From an uncultured Chloroflexota bacterium (GTDB taxonomy: Bacteria; Chloroflexota; UBA11872; VXNJ01): a DNA stretch of 64,000 nt. Positions 8,282 through 16,473 of the stretch are shown here, one piece after another. Numbering within the stretch: the stretch's first letter is position 1; every line of letters starts with the position of its first letter. Where the stretch lies: positions 17,121-81,120 of the forward strand of contig CAJWLF010000011.1 of NCBI GenBank assembly GCA_913043205.1, given 5' to 3'. The notes beneath the pieces were generated by a model. It saw only the letters and a program-made list of their open reading frames with translations. It had not been told where the DNA came from and did not search any database. Position numbers and translations under genes: made by a program.

Positions 8282-9229
8282 CTAAAATAAGACCGGATTT
8301 AAATTTGGGACGCCAAAAGCTGTCTCGGCCTGGCGCGCAGCCTGCCTAATAGCTTCAGCGACGGTCTGCGCTGCAAGGCTGCCGACCAAATCCACACTCG
8401 CATACTGCTGACTACTGCTACAGGAGCTTGAAAACAGCACGTCACCATCGTGACTGGTGTGTGATGGATAGATTGAGCGAGCGATACCATCATGAGCCAT
8501 GTTAGCGACTTTACAATGTTCAGCCTTGCCAAAGGCAGCGTTCGTCATTATGCATCCTATAACCGTATTCTGGCCGGCACTGTTGTCCAGTGAAAGAACG
8601 TCCAGTGACGATGCCAAACGATCATTTTCTCTTAGTCCAGCCAATGGAGAGCCATCCGCATCGATAATGGTGCCCAACGGGTTAGCTATCACAATAGCTC
8701 CTACCTTGAGATTGTCCCTGCTCACAGATGCCACAGCCAGGCCTGTTTTACAACCAAACGTGCCTGGCCCTGCAGTGGCGCCTGTCCCGGCACCCACATT
8801 ACCGGTGGCAAATGAATCAGAGTCGGCGTTTGCTATCGCTAAACGTCCATGCTGTTCTCGTGGCCATACCATGTCGCCCACTGTCAGGTCGAATATGACT
8901 GCTGCAGGGACGATCGGAATCGGACCGCCTGGGGTCATATACCCCTGTCCCCTTGACCGCAGAATTTCCGCAATGCCACTTGCAGTGGATAGACCCAATG
9001 CGCTTCCACCGGTCAACACTAATGCATCTACGTATTGAACGGACTTAGTAGGGTGGAGAAGATCTATTTCTCTTGTTCCCGTTGCGGATCCCCTTGCATC
9101 AACCCCGCAAGAGGCCGAGCCTGGGAAATGAATTACTGTCACGCCTGTCCCACCCTTATTGTCGGTCCAGTGTCCTACCTTGACGTTCCCAATGGACAAA
9201 AAATCGTTGCTTTCAAATGAAATATTCAT
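8282..9229 (-). CDS. P1 family (DmpA-type) peptidase
   Basis: A 315-residue N-terminal-nucleophile hydrolase of the DmpA/P1 family. Family signatures visible are VGHWTD near 18-23, LTGGSALGL near 72-80, and NTVIGCIMTNA near 221-231, where Thr222 is the expected autocatalytic cleavage site and nucleophile. The ending SHTSHDGDVLFS is also typical. These enzymes self-cleave into two chains and act as aminopeptidases or beta-aminopeptidases on small peptides and amides. It abuts the DUF62 gene (2 bp) and mazG (0 bp), forming a three-gene minus-strand unit. Confidence 0.92.
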   Translation of the reverse strand: MNISFESNDFLSIGNVKVGHWTDNKGGTGVTVIHFPGSASCGVDARGSATGTREIDLLHPTKSVQYVDALVLTGGSALGLSTASGIAEILRSRGQGYMTPGGPIPIVPAAVIFDLTVGDMVWPREQHGRLAIANADSDSFATGNVGAGTGATAGPGTFGCKTGLAVASVSRDNLKVGAIVIANPLGTIIDADGSPLAGLRENDRLASSLDVLSLDNSAGQNTVIGCIMTNAAFGKAEHCKVANMAHDGIARSIYPSHTSHDGDVLFSSSCSSSQQYASVDLVGSLAAQTVAEAIRQAARQAETAFGVPNLNPVLF

Positions 9230-9934
9230 CTAATCGGGTATAGCACTCTCTCTCACCAATTCAGACACGTATTCTCTTAGTGTGGACTCAGGGTCAATAT
9301 TTAACCTTAACGCCATGTCGCATATTCCCATAAGGGAATGGGCAACGTATTCTTTTTTGCGTTTCTCAGACCAAGACTCTATGTCGGAATTGGAGGGAGA
9401 GAAGTCAATTTCGTTATGTGTTGGGTAGCATGAATCAGGTGGATCAAAATCAATCCTCCCGAACAGCCGGGAAGCCTGTATCAATGCTGGCATCATGGAA
9501 TCTTTCGAAACTGCCCGTTTTGATCCAGGTTCGTTCCGTTTGATATCTTCCCACAACTTGATTGCATCTTCCGTCGTATTGGCAGAATCGTCACCAAAAA
9601 CATGCGGGTGGCGTCTGGTCAACTTGTCGTGAGCCCTAGAAATAACATCTACTAATGAAAATTCATCGGTCTCAGATGCTATTTCACATTGGATTAGAAT
9701 GTGAAATAGCAGGTCTCCTAACTCTTCACATAGAAAATCCGTGTCGCACGCGTCTATTGCGTCCAAGACTTCGAAGGCCTCTTCCAATAATCCTTGTTTG
9801 AGGGAATGGTGTGTTTGTTCTCGGTCCCAGGGACAGCCAGAGGGCGATCGAAGAACCGATATCACTTCAATCATTTGCAAGATTTGAGTAGCGACATTGT
9901 CATGACTAATTTGATTGTCCTTGTTTTTTGACAT
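9230..9934 (-). CDS. mazG: MazG nucleoside triphosphate pyrophosphohydrolase
   Basis: A MazG-type pyrophosphatase. It contains the family opening RSPSGCPWDREQTH, the Mg-binding EEAFEVLDAID and EELGDLLFHIL helices, and a second half with RHPHVFGD and WEDIKRNE. It cleaves NTPs to NMP and PPi and so sanitises nucleotide pools. The longest frame begins at 9988 but adds a poor N-terminus. Met at 9934 (MSKNKDNQISH) is the better start and leaves a small promoter region between it and the divergent gcvT. Confidence 0.92.
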   Translation of the reverse strand: MSKNKDNQISHDNVATQILQMIEVISVLRSPSGCPWDREQTHHSLKQGLLEEAFEVLDAIDACDTDFLCEELGDLLFHILIQCEIASETDEFSLVDVISRAHDKLTRRHPHVFGDDSANTTEDAIKLWEDIKRNEPGSKRAVSKDSMMPALIQASRLFGRIDFDPPDSCYPTHNEIDFSPSNSDIESWSEKRKKEYVAHSLMGICDMALRLNIDPESTLREYVSELVRESAIPD

Positions 9935-10036
9935 ATTGCTTTCCGTGATGGTCTCTAGAATTGTAAGATTTAGTCCGGAAAAACGCATTCTATCGGAAGA
10001 GATAAGGATTCGGTCACGGCACTAAAACGAACCTCT

Positions 10037-11107
10037 TTGTACAAACAGCACCTATCTCTCGGTGCCCGCATGGTCGATTTTGCGGGCTGGGAGATGCCTG
10101 TCCAATATGAAGGATTGATCCCTGAACATGAGGCAGTTCGCAACGCTGTTGGAATGTTCGACGTTTCCCACATGGGTGAATTTATCATCGACGGCCATGA
10201 TAGCACTGAGTTCCTTCAATACACTCTGACAAATGATGTGAGCCGCCTAAAGGTCGGTCGGTCTCAATATTCACTTTTATGCAATGAGGATGGTGGAGTC
10301 ATAGATGATTGTATGCTCTACCGATTAGAAGCCTGTAAGTTTTTATTGGTGGTAAATGCTGCTAATTCTGACAAGGATTACCCATGGATCCAAAGCAAAG
10401 CACGACACTATGACGTTCATGTCAGTGACCAGACTGACTCGTACGCACTCCTTGCTATACAAGGTCCCAAAGCAACCAGCTCATTGCAAAAGCTTAGCAA
10501 AGACGACTTGAAGGAATTAAGACGAACGGAAATCAGGGCCATCGAGGTCTGTGGACATCAATGTCTTGTAGGGCGTACCGGCTATACGGGTGAAGACGGA
10601 TATGAAGTATTTTGTATGCCTAGCATTGCCGATGAAATTTGGGCCTCGGCTATTGATCAAAGCGTAACGCCTTGTGGATTGGGTTCCCGAAACACCCTAC
10701 GATTGGAGGCTGGCATGGCTCTTCACGGGCACGAAATCAGCGAAACTATAACTCCTGTTGAAGCCGGCTTGAATGGTGTAGTCGCATTTACCAAGGAAGA
10801 ATTTGTCGGGAAGCGGGCTATAGCTAACATATTGAACTCGGGCACTCCTAATCGACTAATGGGATTAGTTATGATGGATCGTGCCGTGCCAAGAGATGGC
10901 TATGTTGTATATACAAGTAATGGAGAAGGTCTAGTTACAAGTGGCACTTTTTCACCGACATTGGAACGTGGGATCGCTATGGCTTATCTACCTAGTCAGG
11001 TTCAGGTAGGCGACAATGTCTCCGTTGTGATCCGAGATAAACATTGGGCTGCCGAAATAGTAGAATTACCTTTTTACAGCAACGTAACTAAATGGCGAGC
11101 TAAATGA
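10037..11107 (+). CDS. gcvT: Glycine cleavage system aminomethyltransferase (T protein)
   Basis: T protein takes the aminomethyl group from lipoyl-H protein and makes 5,10-methylene-THF and ammonia. Signatures: HLSLGARMVDFAGWEMPVQY, MFDVSHMGEF, and GRTGYTGEDGYEVF near residue 190. The first standard start codon in frame is TTG at 10037, but homology continues upstream. Codons from 10016 encode the family-typical TALKRTSLY, beginning at an ACG with AAGGAT at 10004-10009 in Shine-Dalgarno position. True translation therefore probably starts at 10016 with a non-standard codon. It is the first gene of gcvT-gcvH-gcvPA-gcvPB. Confidence 0.95.
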   Translation: MYKQHLSLGARMVDFAGWEMPVQYEGLIPEHEAVRNAVGMFDVSHMGEFIIDGHDSTEFLQYTLTNDVSRLKVGRSQYSLLCNEDGGVIDDCMLYRLEACKFLLVVNAANSDKDYPWIQSKARHYDVHVSDQTDSYALLAIQGPKATSSLQKLSKDDLKELRRTEIRAIEVCGHQCLVGRTGYTGEDGYEVFCMPSIADEIWASAIDQSVTPCGLGSRNTLRLEAGMALHGHEISETITPVEAGLNGVVAFTKEEFVGKRAIANILNSGTPNRLMGLVMMDRAVPRDGYVVYTSNGEGLVTSGTFSPTLERGIAMAYLPSQVQVGDNVSVVIRDKHWAAEIVELPFYSNVTKWRAK

Positions 11108-11120
11108 TTGGAGTAAATCA

Positions 11121-11519
11121 TTGAATGACCAAATTCTTCCATCAGATTTGAAATATACAAGAGAGCACGAGTGGATCAAGATAGAGGGTAGGGAGGGTTT
11201 GATAGGGATAACCGATTATGCCCAAAGCCAACTCGGTGACGTGGTTTATGTGGAGCTACCGACGCCTGGCACAACTTTTGCACAGGCGGATACTTTTGGA
11301 GTCGTAGAATCTGTGAAGGCAGTCTCTGATCTCTATATGCCCATTGGAGGGCAAGTTGTCGCTAAAAACGATACATTACTTGACAATCCCGAAAAGATTA
11401 ATGAGAACCCCTATGGTAACGGTTGGATCATAAAGATCGAAGTCGATACCGAGTACAACACCGATGACCTTTTAGATGCAGAACAATATGAAAAGCTAGT
11501 TAATGACCTACATCCCTAA
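11121..11519 (+). CDS. gcvH: Glycine cleavage system H protein
   Basis: A 132-residue lipoyl carrier that shuttles the aminomethyl group between P, T and L proteins. The N-terminus LKYTREHEWI is diagnostic, and the lipoylated Lys is K66 in GVVESVKAVSD. The C-terminal NPYGNGWIIKI is also conserved. The start is TTG at 11121 with GGAG at 11110-11113. It overlaps the start of gcvPA by 17 bp, indicating translational coupling. No lipoate or dihydrolipoyl dehydrogenase gene is in the window, so L protein must be encoded elsewhere. Confidence 0.97.
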   Translation: MNDQILPSDLKYTREHEWIKIEGREGLIGITDYAQSQLGDVVYVELPTPGTTFAQADTFGVVESVKAVSDLYMPIGGQVVAKNDTLLDNPEKINENPYGNGWIIKIEVDTEYNTDDLLDAEQYEKLVNDLHP

Positions 11520-12855
11520 CACCGATAATGATCGTCGGATAATGCTTGAGGCTATCGGCATAAAGTCCATAGATCAATTGTTTTCTGACATTCCAGAATC
11601 CCACAGAGACCCCGATCTTAAACTACAGGAAGCCCTATCAGAGATGGATGTGTTGGCGCATCTAAAAGCCATAGCTAATGAGAACGAGTCGCTGGAACAA
11701 CTTCTGTGTTTTGCGGGGGGTGGATGGTATGACCATTATGTGCCTGCTTTCGTTGATCAATTAATGTTAAGGAGTGAGTTCTATACCTCATACACTCCTT
11801 ATCAACCTGAAATCAGTCAAGGGACTCTACAAGCGATTTACGAATTTCAGAGCATGATTTGCGACTTGACGCAACTCGATGTTGCAAATGCTTCAATGTA
11901 TGACGGTGGATCAGCACTCGCCGAAGCAATCACTGTGGCAGTAAATACAACGGGACGTACCAGAGTTGTAATCGCCGAGACTGTCGATCCTGCCTACGCT
12001 TCTGTTGCACGAACCTACGCCAGCCCCCTTGACATAACTATTTGTAGCGCCAAGAATTTTGACGTGGGCGAAAACGGGGTCATGATCGAGTGCCAGGAGC
12101 GTCTTCGCTCAGAGATTAATGATGAGACAGCATGTGTCGTTCTTCAACGTCCGAACTTTTTCGGTTGGCTCGAAGATTATGCTACTGTCATTCAATGCGC
12201 AAAAAGATGCGGCGCCGTTGTGATTGTCGTTGGTGATCCTGTTTCGCTCGGGCTAATTAAACCACCAGGAGAATTGGGTGCCGATATAGCTGTAGGTGAA
12301 TTGAGGCACTTAGTTGGTCCACCAGCTTTCGGCGGTCCAGGTGCGGGATATTTTGCAACTACCTCAAAATTTCTTCGATCAGTTCCTGGCCGAATAGCTG
12401 GAAGAACAAAGGATAACGCTGGACGCAATGGGTACGTCCTTACTCTAAGAACTAGAGAACAGGACATTCGTAGGGAGCGAGCTTCCTCCAACATATGTAC
12501 GAACGAGGCTTTAGTTGCGCTTGGAGCAACAATGCATATGGCCGCCCTCGGAAAGACCGGGTTGCAACATCTGGCCCGATTATGTCTGGAAAATGCTCAT
12601 CTTGCGGTGGATAAACTGACAGGCAATAGCTTTAGACTCGGAACAAACAGGCCCTTCGTTAGGGAGTTTCCGCTTAAGTGTCCAGTACCGGCCCATGAAA
12701 TTGTAGATAGTTTGGCTTCTGATGGAATATTGCCTGGAATAGATCTAGGTCAATTTTGGCCGGAACTTTCGCATCATCTGCTTGTCGCCTTCACCGAAAA
12801 GACCAATGATAAGGCCGTCGATCGGTTGATAAATGCGCTCGGGGCTATGGAATGA
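11503..12855 (+). CDS. gcvPA: Glycine dehydrogenase (decarboxylating) subunit 1
   Basis: The N-terminal half of the split P protein, with a class V-like PLP fold that lacks the PLP-binding lysine. Seen: MLEAIGIKSIDQLFSDIP at the start, the segment FAGGGWYDHYVPAFVDQL, YTPYQPEISQGTLQAIYEFQ, and later GPPAFGGPGAGYF. It forms an alpha2-beta2 complex with subunit 2 and decarboxylates glycine onto lipoyl-H protein. ATG at 11503 lies within the 3' end of gcvH, and its stop overlaps the gcvPB start by 4 bp. Confidence 0.96.
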   Translation: MTYIPNTDNDRRIMLEAIGIKSIDQLFSDIPESHRDPDLKLQEALSEMDVLAHLKAIANENESLEQLLCFAGGGWYDHYVPAFVDQLMLRSEFYTSYTPYQPEISQGTLQAIYEFQSMICDLTQLDVANASMYDGGSALAEAITVAVNTTGRTRVVIAETVDPAYASVARTYASPLDITICSAKNFDVGENGVMIECQERLRSEINDETACVVLQRPNFFGWLEDYATVIQCAKRCGAVVIVVGDPVSLGLIKPPGELGADIAVGELRHLVGPPAFGGPGAGYFATTSKFLRSVPGRIAGRTKDNAGRNGYVLTLRTREQDIRRERASSNICTNEALVALGATMHMAALGKTGLQHLARLCLENAHLAVDKLTGNSFRLGTNRPFVREFPLKCPVPAHEIVDSLASDGILPGIDLGQFWPELSHHLLVAFTEKTNDKAVDRLINALGAME

Positions 12856-14303
12856 AAGAAGAGCCTGTAATCTATGAATTGTCATCTCCGGGTCGAGTCG
12901 GCGTACAACTTCCTCCTCTACGAAAACCTCAGAAAGGGATTGACGAATATCTTCCGACCGAAGAGATACGTGACGAATTACCTCTTCCAGAGGTATCCCA
13001 GATAGACGTCGTTAGACATTTTGTTAGGCTTTCGCAGCTCAATTTCTCTATCGATACCGATATGTACCCGTTAGGCTCCTGCACGATGAAGTACAACCCC
13101 AAGATCAATGAGGTAACCGGACGACTTTCAGGACTCAGTGCAATCCATCCATACCAACCTGACGGACAGATTCAAGGAGTGCTTAAACTTCTGTGGAATC
13201 TGCAGGGCCTTCTTTCGGAGATTGCTGGCTTTCCAGGAGTTACCTTACAGCCTTCTGCCGGTGCCCAAGGGGAATTTACTGGTCTGATGCTTATTCGCGC
13301 GATGTTGACTGAAAAAGGGTCTCCTCGAAGCAAAGTTTTAATCCCTGACTCTGCACACGGGACCAATCCCGCTACCGCAACTATGTGCGGCTATAAATCA
13401 ATTGGGATTCCATCCGGCCCGGATGGAGAGATCGACATCGAAGCTATAGAACGGCTTCTTGATGATGATGTGGCTGCAATAATGATGACGGTCCCCAACA
13501 CCCTGGGCGTGTTTGAGACCCGCATCGAAAAGGTATGTGATATGGCTCATACTGTAGGAGCTCAGGTTTATTGTGATGGGGCAAACATGAACGCTATGGT
13601 AGGTCGGGTCAGACCTGGAGATCTTGGCATCGACGTTATGCATCTCAATCTTCACAAAACTTTTAGTACTCCGCATGGCGGTGGAGGACCTGGTGCGGGG
13701 GCATTGTGTGTCAAAAAGCACCTGATTCCATATTTGCCGGGACCCACGGTAGCTATCGACAAAGACGATCAATATTTTCGGCAACATAGTCTTAGCAAAA
13801 GCATTGGAAAAGTACACAGTAATATGGGTAATTTTGGCAATCTAATAAGAGCCTATACATATATATTGAGCAATGGGAAATCTGGCTTAAAATCCATCGC
13901 TGATAATGCAGTGTTAAACGCTAATTACGTTCGGGTACGACTTCGTGATCGTTATGATTTACCTTTTGACAGGACATGCATGCATGAAGTCGTGTTTTCG
14001 GGCACACGACAAAAAGCTCTTGGAGCTAGTACTTTAGACATCGCCAAACGTCTAATTGACTATGGATTTCATCCTCCCACCATCTATTTTCCCTTGATCG
14101 TGCCGGAGGCCATTATGATCGAGCCAACGGAGACTGAATCCCGGGAAACTATAGACAGATTTATTGAAGCACTAGTAGCAATAGCTGACGAGGCAGAATT
14201 TGATTCATCTATTCTGAGAAGCGCCCCGGTCTCCGCCCCACTTGGACGACTTGATGAAGCTACGGCAGCCAGACAGCCAGATTTGAGATATTCACCCCGA
14301 TAA
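12852..14303 (+). CDS. gcvPB: Glycine dehydrogenase (decarboxylating) subunit 2
   Basis: A 483-residue PLP-bearing half of the split P protein. The Schiff-base Lys is K269 in LNLHKTFSTPHGGGGPG. Other conserved blocks are MYPLGSCTMKYNP near 71-83, QPSAGAQGEF near 133-142 and DSAHGTNPA near 166-174. It starts with an ATGA overlap with gcvPA, a common arrangement for obligate partners. Split P proteins occur in Firmicutes, Thermotogae, Chloroflexota and archaea, whereas Proteobacteria usually have a single chain. Confidence 0.97.
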   Translation: MKEEPVIYELSSPGRVGVQLPPLRKPQKGIDEYLPTEEIRDELPLPEVSQIDVVRHFVRLSQLNFSIDTDMYPLGSCTMKYNPKINEVTGRLSGLSAIHPYQPDGQIQGVLKLLWNLQGLLSEIAGFPGVTLQPSAGAQGEFTGLMLIRAMLTEKGSPRSKVLIPDSAHGTNPATATMCGYKSIGIPSGPDGEIDIEAIERLLDDDVAAIMMTVPNTLGVFETRIEKVCDMAHTVGAQVYCDGANMNAMVGRVRPGDLGIDVMHLNLHKTFSTPHGGGGPGAGALCVKKHLIPYLPGPTVAIDKDDQYFRQHSLSKSIGKVHSNMGNFGNLIRAYTYILSNGKSGLKSIADNAVLNANYVRVRLRDRYDLPFDRTCMHEVVFSGTRQKALGASTLDIAKRLIDYGFHPPTIYFPLIVPEAIMIEPTETESRETIDRFIEALVAIADEAEFDSSILRSAPVSAPLGRLDEATAARQPDLRYSPR

Positions 14304-14310
14304 TAATGGT

Positions 14311-14334
14311 TTGGCCATCATTTTTTATGGCCAA
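14311..14334. terminator. Hairpin between convergent genes, possible bidirectional terminator
   Basis: An 8-bp perfect inverted repeat TTGGCCAT / ATGGCCAA encloses a T-rich 8-nt loop. It lies just after the gcvPB stop and spans the stop of the convergent minus-strand gene. There is no T run after the stem on the plus side, so termination is an inference from position and symmetry. Confidence 0.4.
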
Positions 14335-15371
14335 CGGAGCCTCACCGTTCTCAGATCGCCGGAATCTTGTTCAACATACGCTAATGTATCAGCGTCTGGT
14401 GATAGCTCCCACATAAAACTGTCAATCTTAAATTTCGAAGCACCATTCAGCAGTTGCAATCTGTTAACCTTACCTGTGTTGAATGGGAGCCAATAGACTT
14501 GATGCTCATCATTTCGCGACTCCCTAGCTGGAATGAACAATATCCCCTTTCCGTTTGGCTGCCACCGAAAGCTACCGGTGAAACCCAGTCTTGTATGGGC
14601 GCCAGTATCCATGTCATATAACCACGGCCCGGCAAAAAAGGGATCGGATTGTGGGGCCCGGATATATATCAACTGATTGTACCGTGGGGATAGTTCGATC
14701 AGAGCCAGATCAGACAATGACAATAGTACGTCCAATCGATCTGAACTAGGCCAATATCTCCATACTTGAGTACTCGACGTCTTCGACTCTTTCCCGACAA
14801 TTAACAGGCTTTTTCCATCCGCCGTCCAGCCAAGTGGACGACCTATTAGTCTCAATATTGACTTCCTGTCACTACCATCACTATTTGCTATGTATACAGT
14901 AGACATATCAAACATTCTTATACCGCCAGATGGATAAGTCACGGCGTAGGCAATTTTCGTGTCGTCAGCTGAAAATCTTAGACTGTTATATACGCTCCAC
15001 AAGTAATAGGGGCCTTCTTGAGCATTATTGATTCGAATATTTCGTCCGCTATCGAGATACTCAATTGTCCTTGTTCCGAGAGGAGACCTTACGATGGGAT
15101 TTGCTCCGATAAAACGAATACCGCCTGTCTGCAACTGAAGTTGCCAAGCACCTACTAAATTATCCCTCTCGTCCAAAGTTATTATAGATTTGGAGTCATC
15201 GCTCCATTTAAACCAACTGCAACAATCATGTGCAATTAGTCCAGAATTGTCGTGTTCAAGTGAATTTTCACCTGAAACCACATTGTATGAGATCAATAGT
15301 ACAGCGATCGACAAACTCATACTGGCTAAAGTTTTGAAAACTAATCTCAAGTATGGTTTTAGTATTTTCAT
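14325..15371 (-). CDS. Secreted or lipid-anchored WD40/TolB-like beta-propeller protein
   Basis: A 348-residue protein with an N-terminal hydrophobic signal or anchor (residues about 8-32). Repeated propeller-like segments follow, such as WFKWSDDSKSIITLDER, LRFSADDTKIAYAV, LGWTADGKSLLIV, FRWQPNGKGILFIP and WELSPDADTLAYVEQD. These W/S-P/A-D-G/D-x-L/I-x-Y/F repeats are the TolB/PD40 pattern. No catalytic domain is visible, so a binding or scaffold role outside the membrane is the likeliest. It lies 3 bp after the M23 peptidase gene and is probably cotranscribed with it. Confidence 0.8.
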   Translation of the reverse strand: MKILKPYLRLVFKTLASMSLSIAVLLISYNVVSGENSLEHDNSGLIAHDCCSWFKWSDDSKSIITLDERDNLVGAWQLQLQTGGIRFIGANPIVRSPLGTRTIEYLDSGRNIRINNAQEGPYYLWSVYNSLRFSADDTKIAYAVTYPSGGIRMFDMSTVYIANSDGSDRKSILRLIGRPLGWTADGKSLLIVGKESKTSSTQVWRYWPSSDRLDVLLSLSDLALIELSPRYNQLIYIRAPQSDPFFAGPWLYDMDTGAHTRLGFTGSFRWQPNGKGILFIPARESRNDEHQVYWLPFNTGKVNRLQLLNGASKFKIDSFMWELSPDADTLAYVEQDSGDLRTVRLRWP

Positions 15372-15374
15372 ATA

Positions 15375-16154
15375 CTATTCAATCCATCGCTTATAGTAAT
15401 TATTGAGAATGGGTCCACCAAAACGAATGCTTGGCTGGTCATATATCGACTGCCAACGACCAAGGTTACTTACGTCTATCTCAAACAGATGACCAGATAT
15501 ACCGAGTGTGGAATCATCCCAATTGGCATCAATATAGTCGACTGGATTAACTGCACGTCGCATTGAATCGGTCCGGATCTCAAGATGCAGATGGGGGGAT
15601 ACAGTGCAGTTTTCGGGATCCTGCCAATCCCCGTTAAGCCCTACCACATCCCCTGCCACGACGGCTTGTCCAATAGCGAGGTGACTAGATCGAACTCGAA
15701 GATGCCCATATACCGAATATAGGTCATTACCATGATAAATCACTACATTATGAGGCCATGCTCCCCAAGGCCCGTCGATGGAAAATACAGTTCCGTCGCC
15801 AATGGCCAATACTGGCTCACCGCATTCGGCCGAAAAATCGATGCCAAAATGCAAGCCTTGGCCCTCGTCATACACCGTATTTCGTTGCATATGTGCGATC
15901 TTAGTGTTGCCATACATCTGACTTACGTGCCACGTGGTATAGCTGGGTGGCCCAGCAAACGGCATCGAAAATGGCTTGCCAGAAGTCGAGGCCGGCGACA
16001 CGTTCGGAAAGAAGATGACCAAAAAAGAGATAGCTATAAAAAGGCCAATTTTCCAGATCCCCACATTGAAACTAGCTAACATGCTTGAAAATCGCCGCAC
16101 TTTAAGAGTTTGACATAACACATTTTGAATACTCACGAGTGAATGGATTGACAT
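15375..16154 (-). CDS. M23 family (LytM-type) metallopeptidase
   Basis: A 259-residue protein with one N-terminal membrane segment (IGLFIAISFLVIFFP) and a C-terminal LytM domain. The zinc ligands are visible as HFGIDFS (HxxxD) and HLHLEI (HxH), with YGHL between them. Family members cut peptide cross-links in peptidoglycan. The longest frame starts at 16154; an internal ATG at 16082 (MLASFNVG) would give a more usual signal sequence. Its surroundings, with a secreted propeller protein, suggest an envelope role. Confidence 0.9.
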   Translation of the reverse strand: MSIHSLVSIQNVLCQTLKVRRFSSMLASFNVGIWKIGLFIAISFLVIFFPNVSPASTSGKPFSMPFAGPPSYTTWHVSQMYGNTKIAHMQRNTVYDEGQGLHFGIDFSAECGEPVLAIGDGTVFSIDGPWGAWPHNVVIYHGNDLYSVYGHLRVRSSHLAIGQAVVAGDVVGLNGDWQDPENCTVSPHLHLEIRTDSMRRAVNPVDYIDANWDDSTLGISGHLFEIDVSNLGRWQSIYDQPSIRFGGPILNNYYKRWIE

Positions 16155-16473
16155 TTTAGTGTCGCAGAGATGGGGTTAGCGTCGCAACCGGTAAACATTG
16201 ACCTTCTATAGAAAATGGTATTCACGCCAATTGCGTTGCACACACTTCTACTTAACCCTTAAATATTCATTTCTTTGAAATCGTTACTGCTCTAACATTT
16301 TGCCATAAAATATCTACTAGAGCTAATGATTATTATCGTTAGTAGGTAATCATCTCTGATTGGAACGATCGGACCCTAAAGTCCTTTCTCTCATATCTCT
16401 ACGCTCAATAGTGTTCTTCGATTAAGTTTCCTTTTCTCCACCTAATCTTTTCCATTGGCTCCTCATCTTTTTG
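16155..16473. other. Intergenic region, AT-rich, no gene seen
   Basis: A 319-bp stretch between two minus-strand genes. It must hold the promoter of the M23/propeller pair and the end of the Mo-oxidoreductase transcript. I see short imperfect inverted repeats around 16309-16350 (TGATTA/TAATCA and CTACTA/TAGTAG) but no convincing T-tailed terminator, RNA gene or open frame. Confidence 0.5.

Noticed and set aside
8499..9038. 179-codon plus-strand frame opposite the P1 peptidase
   Set aside because: Antisense shadow of a well-supported gene; no motif or ribosome site.
9935..10036. Glycine riboswitch upstream of gcvT
   Set aside because: The gap to mazG is only about 80-100 bp and shows no paired glycine-aptamer cores.
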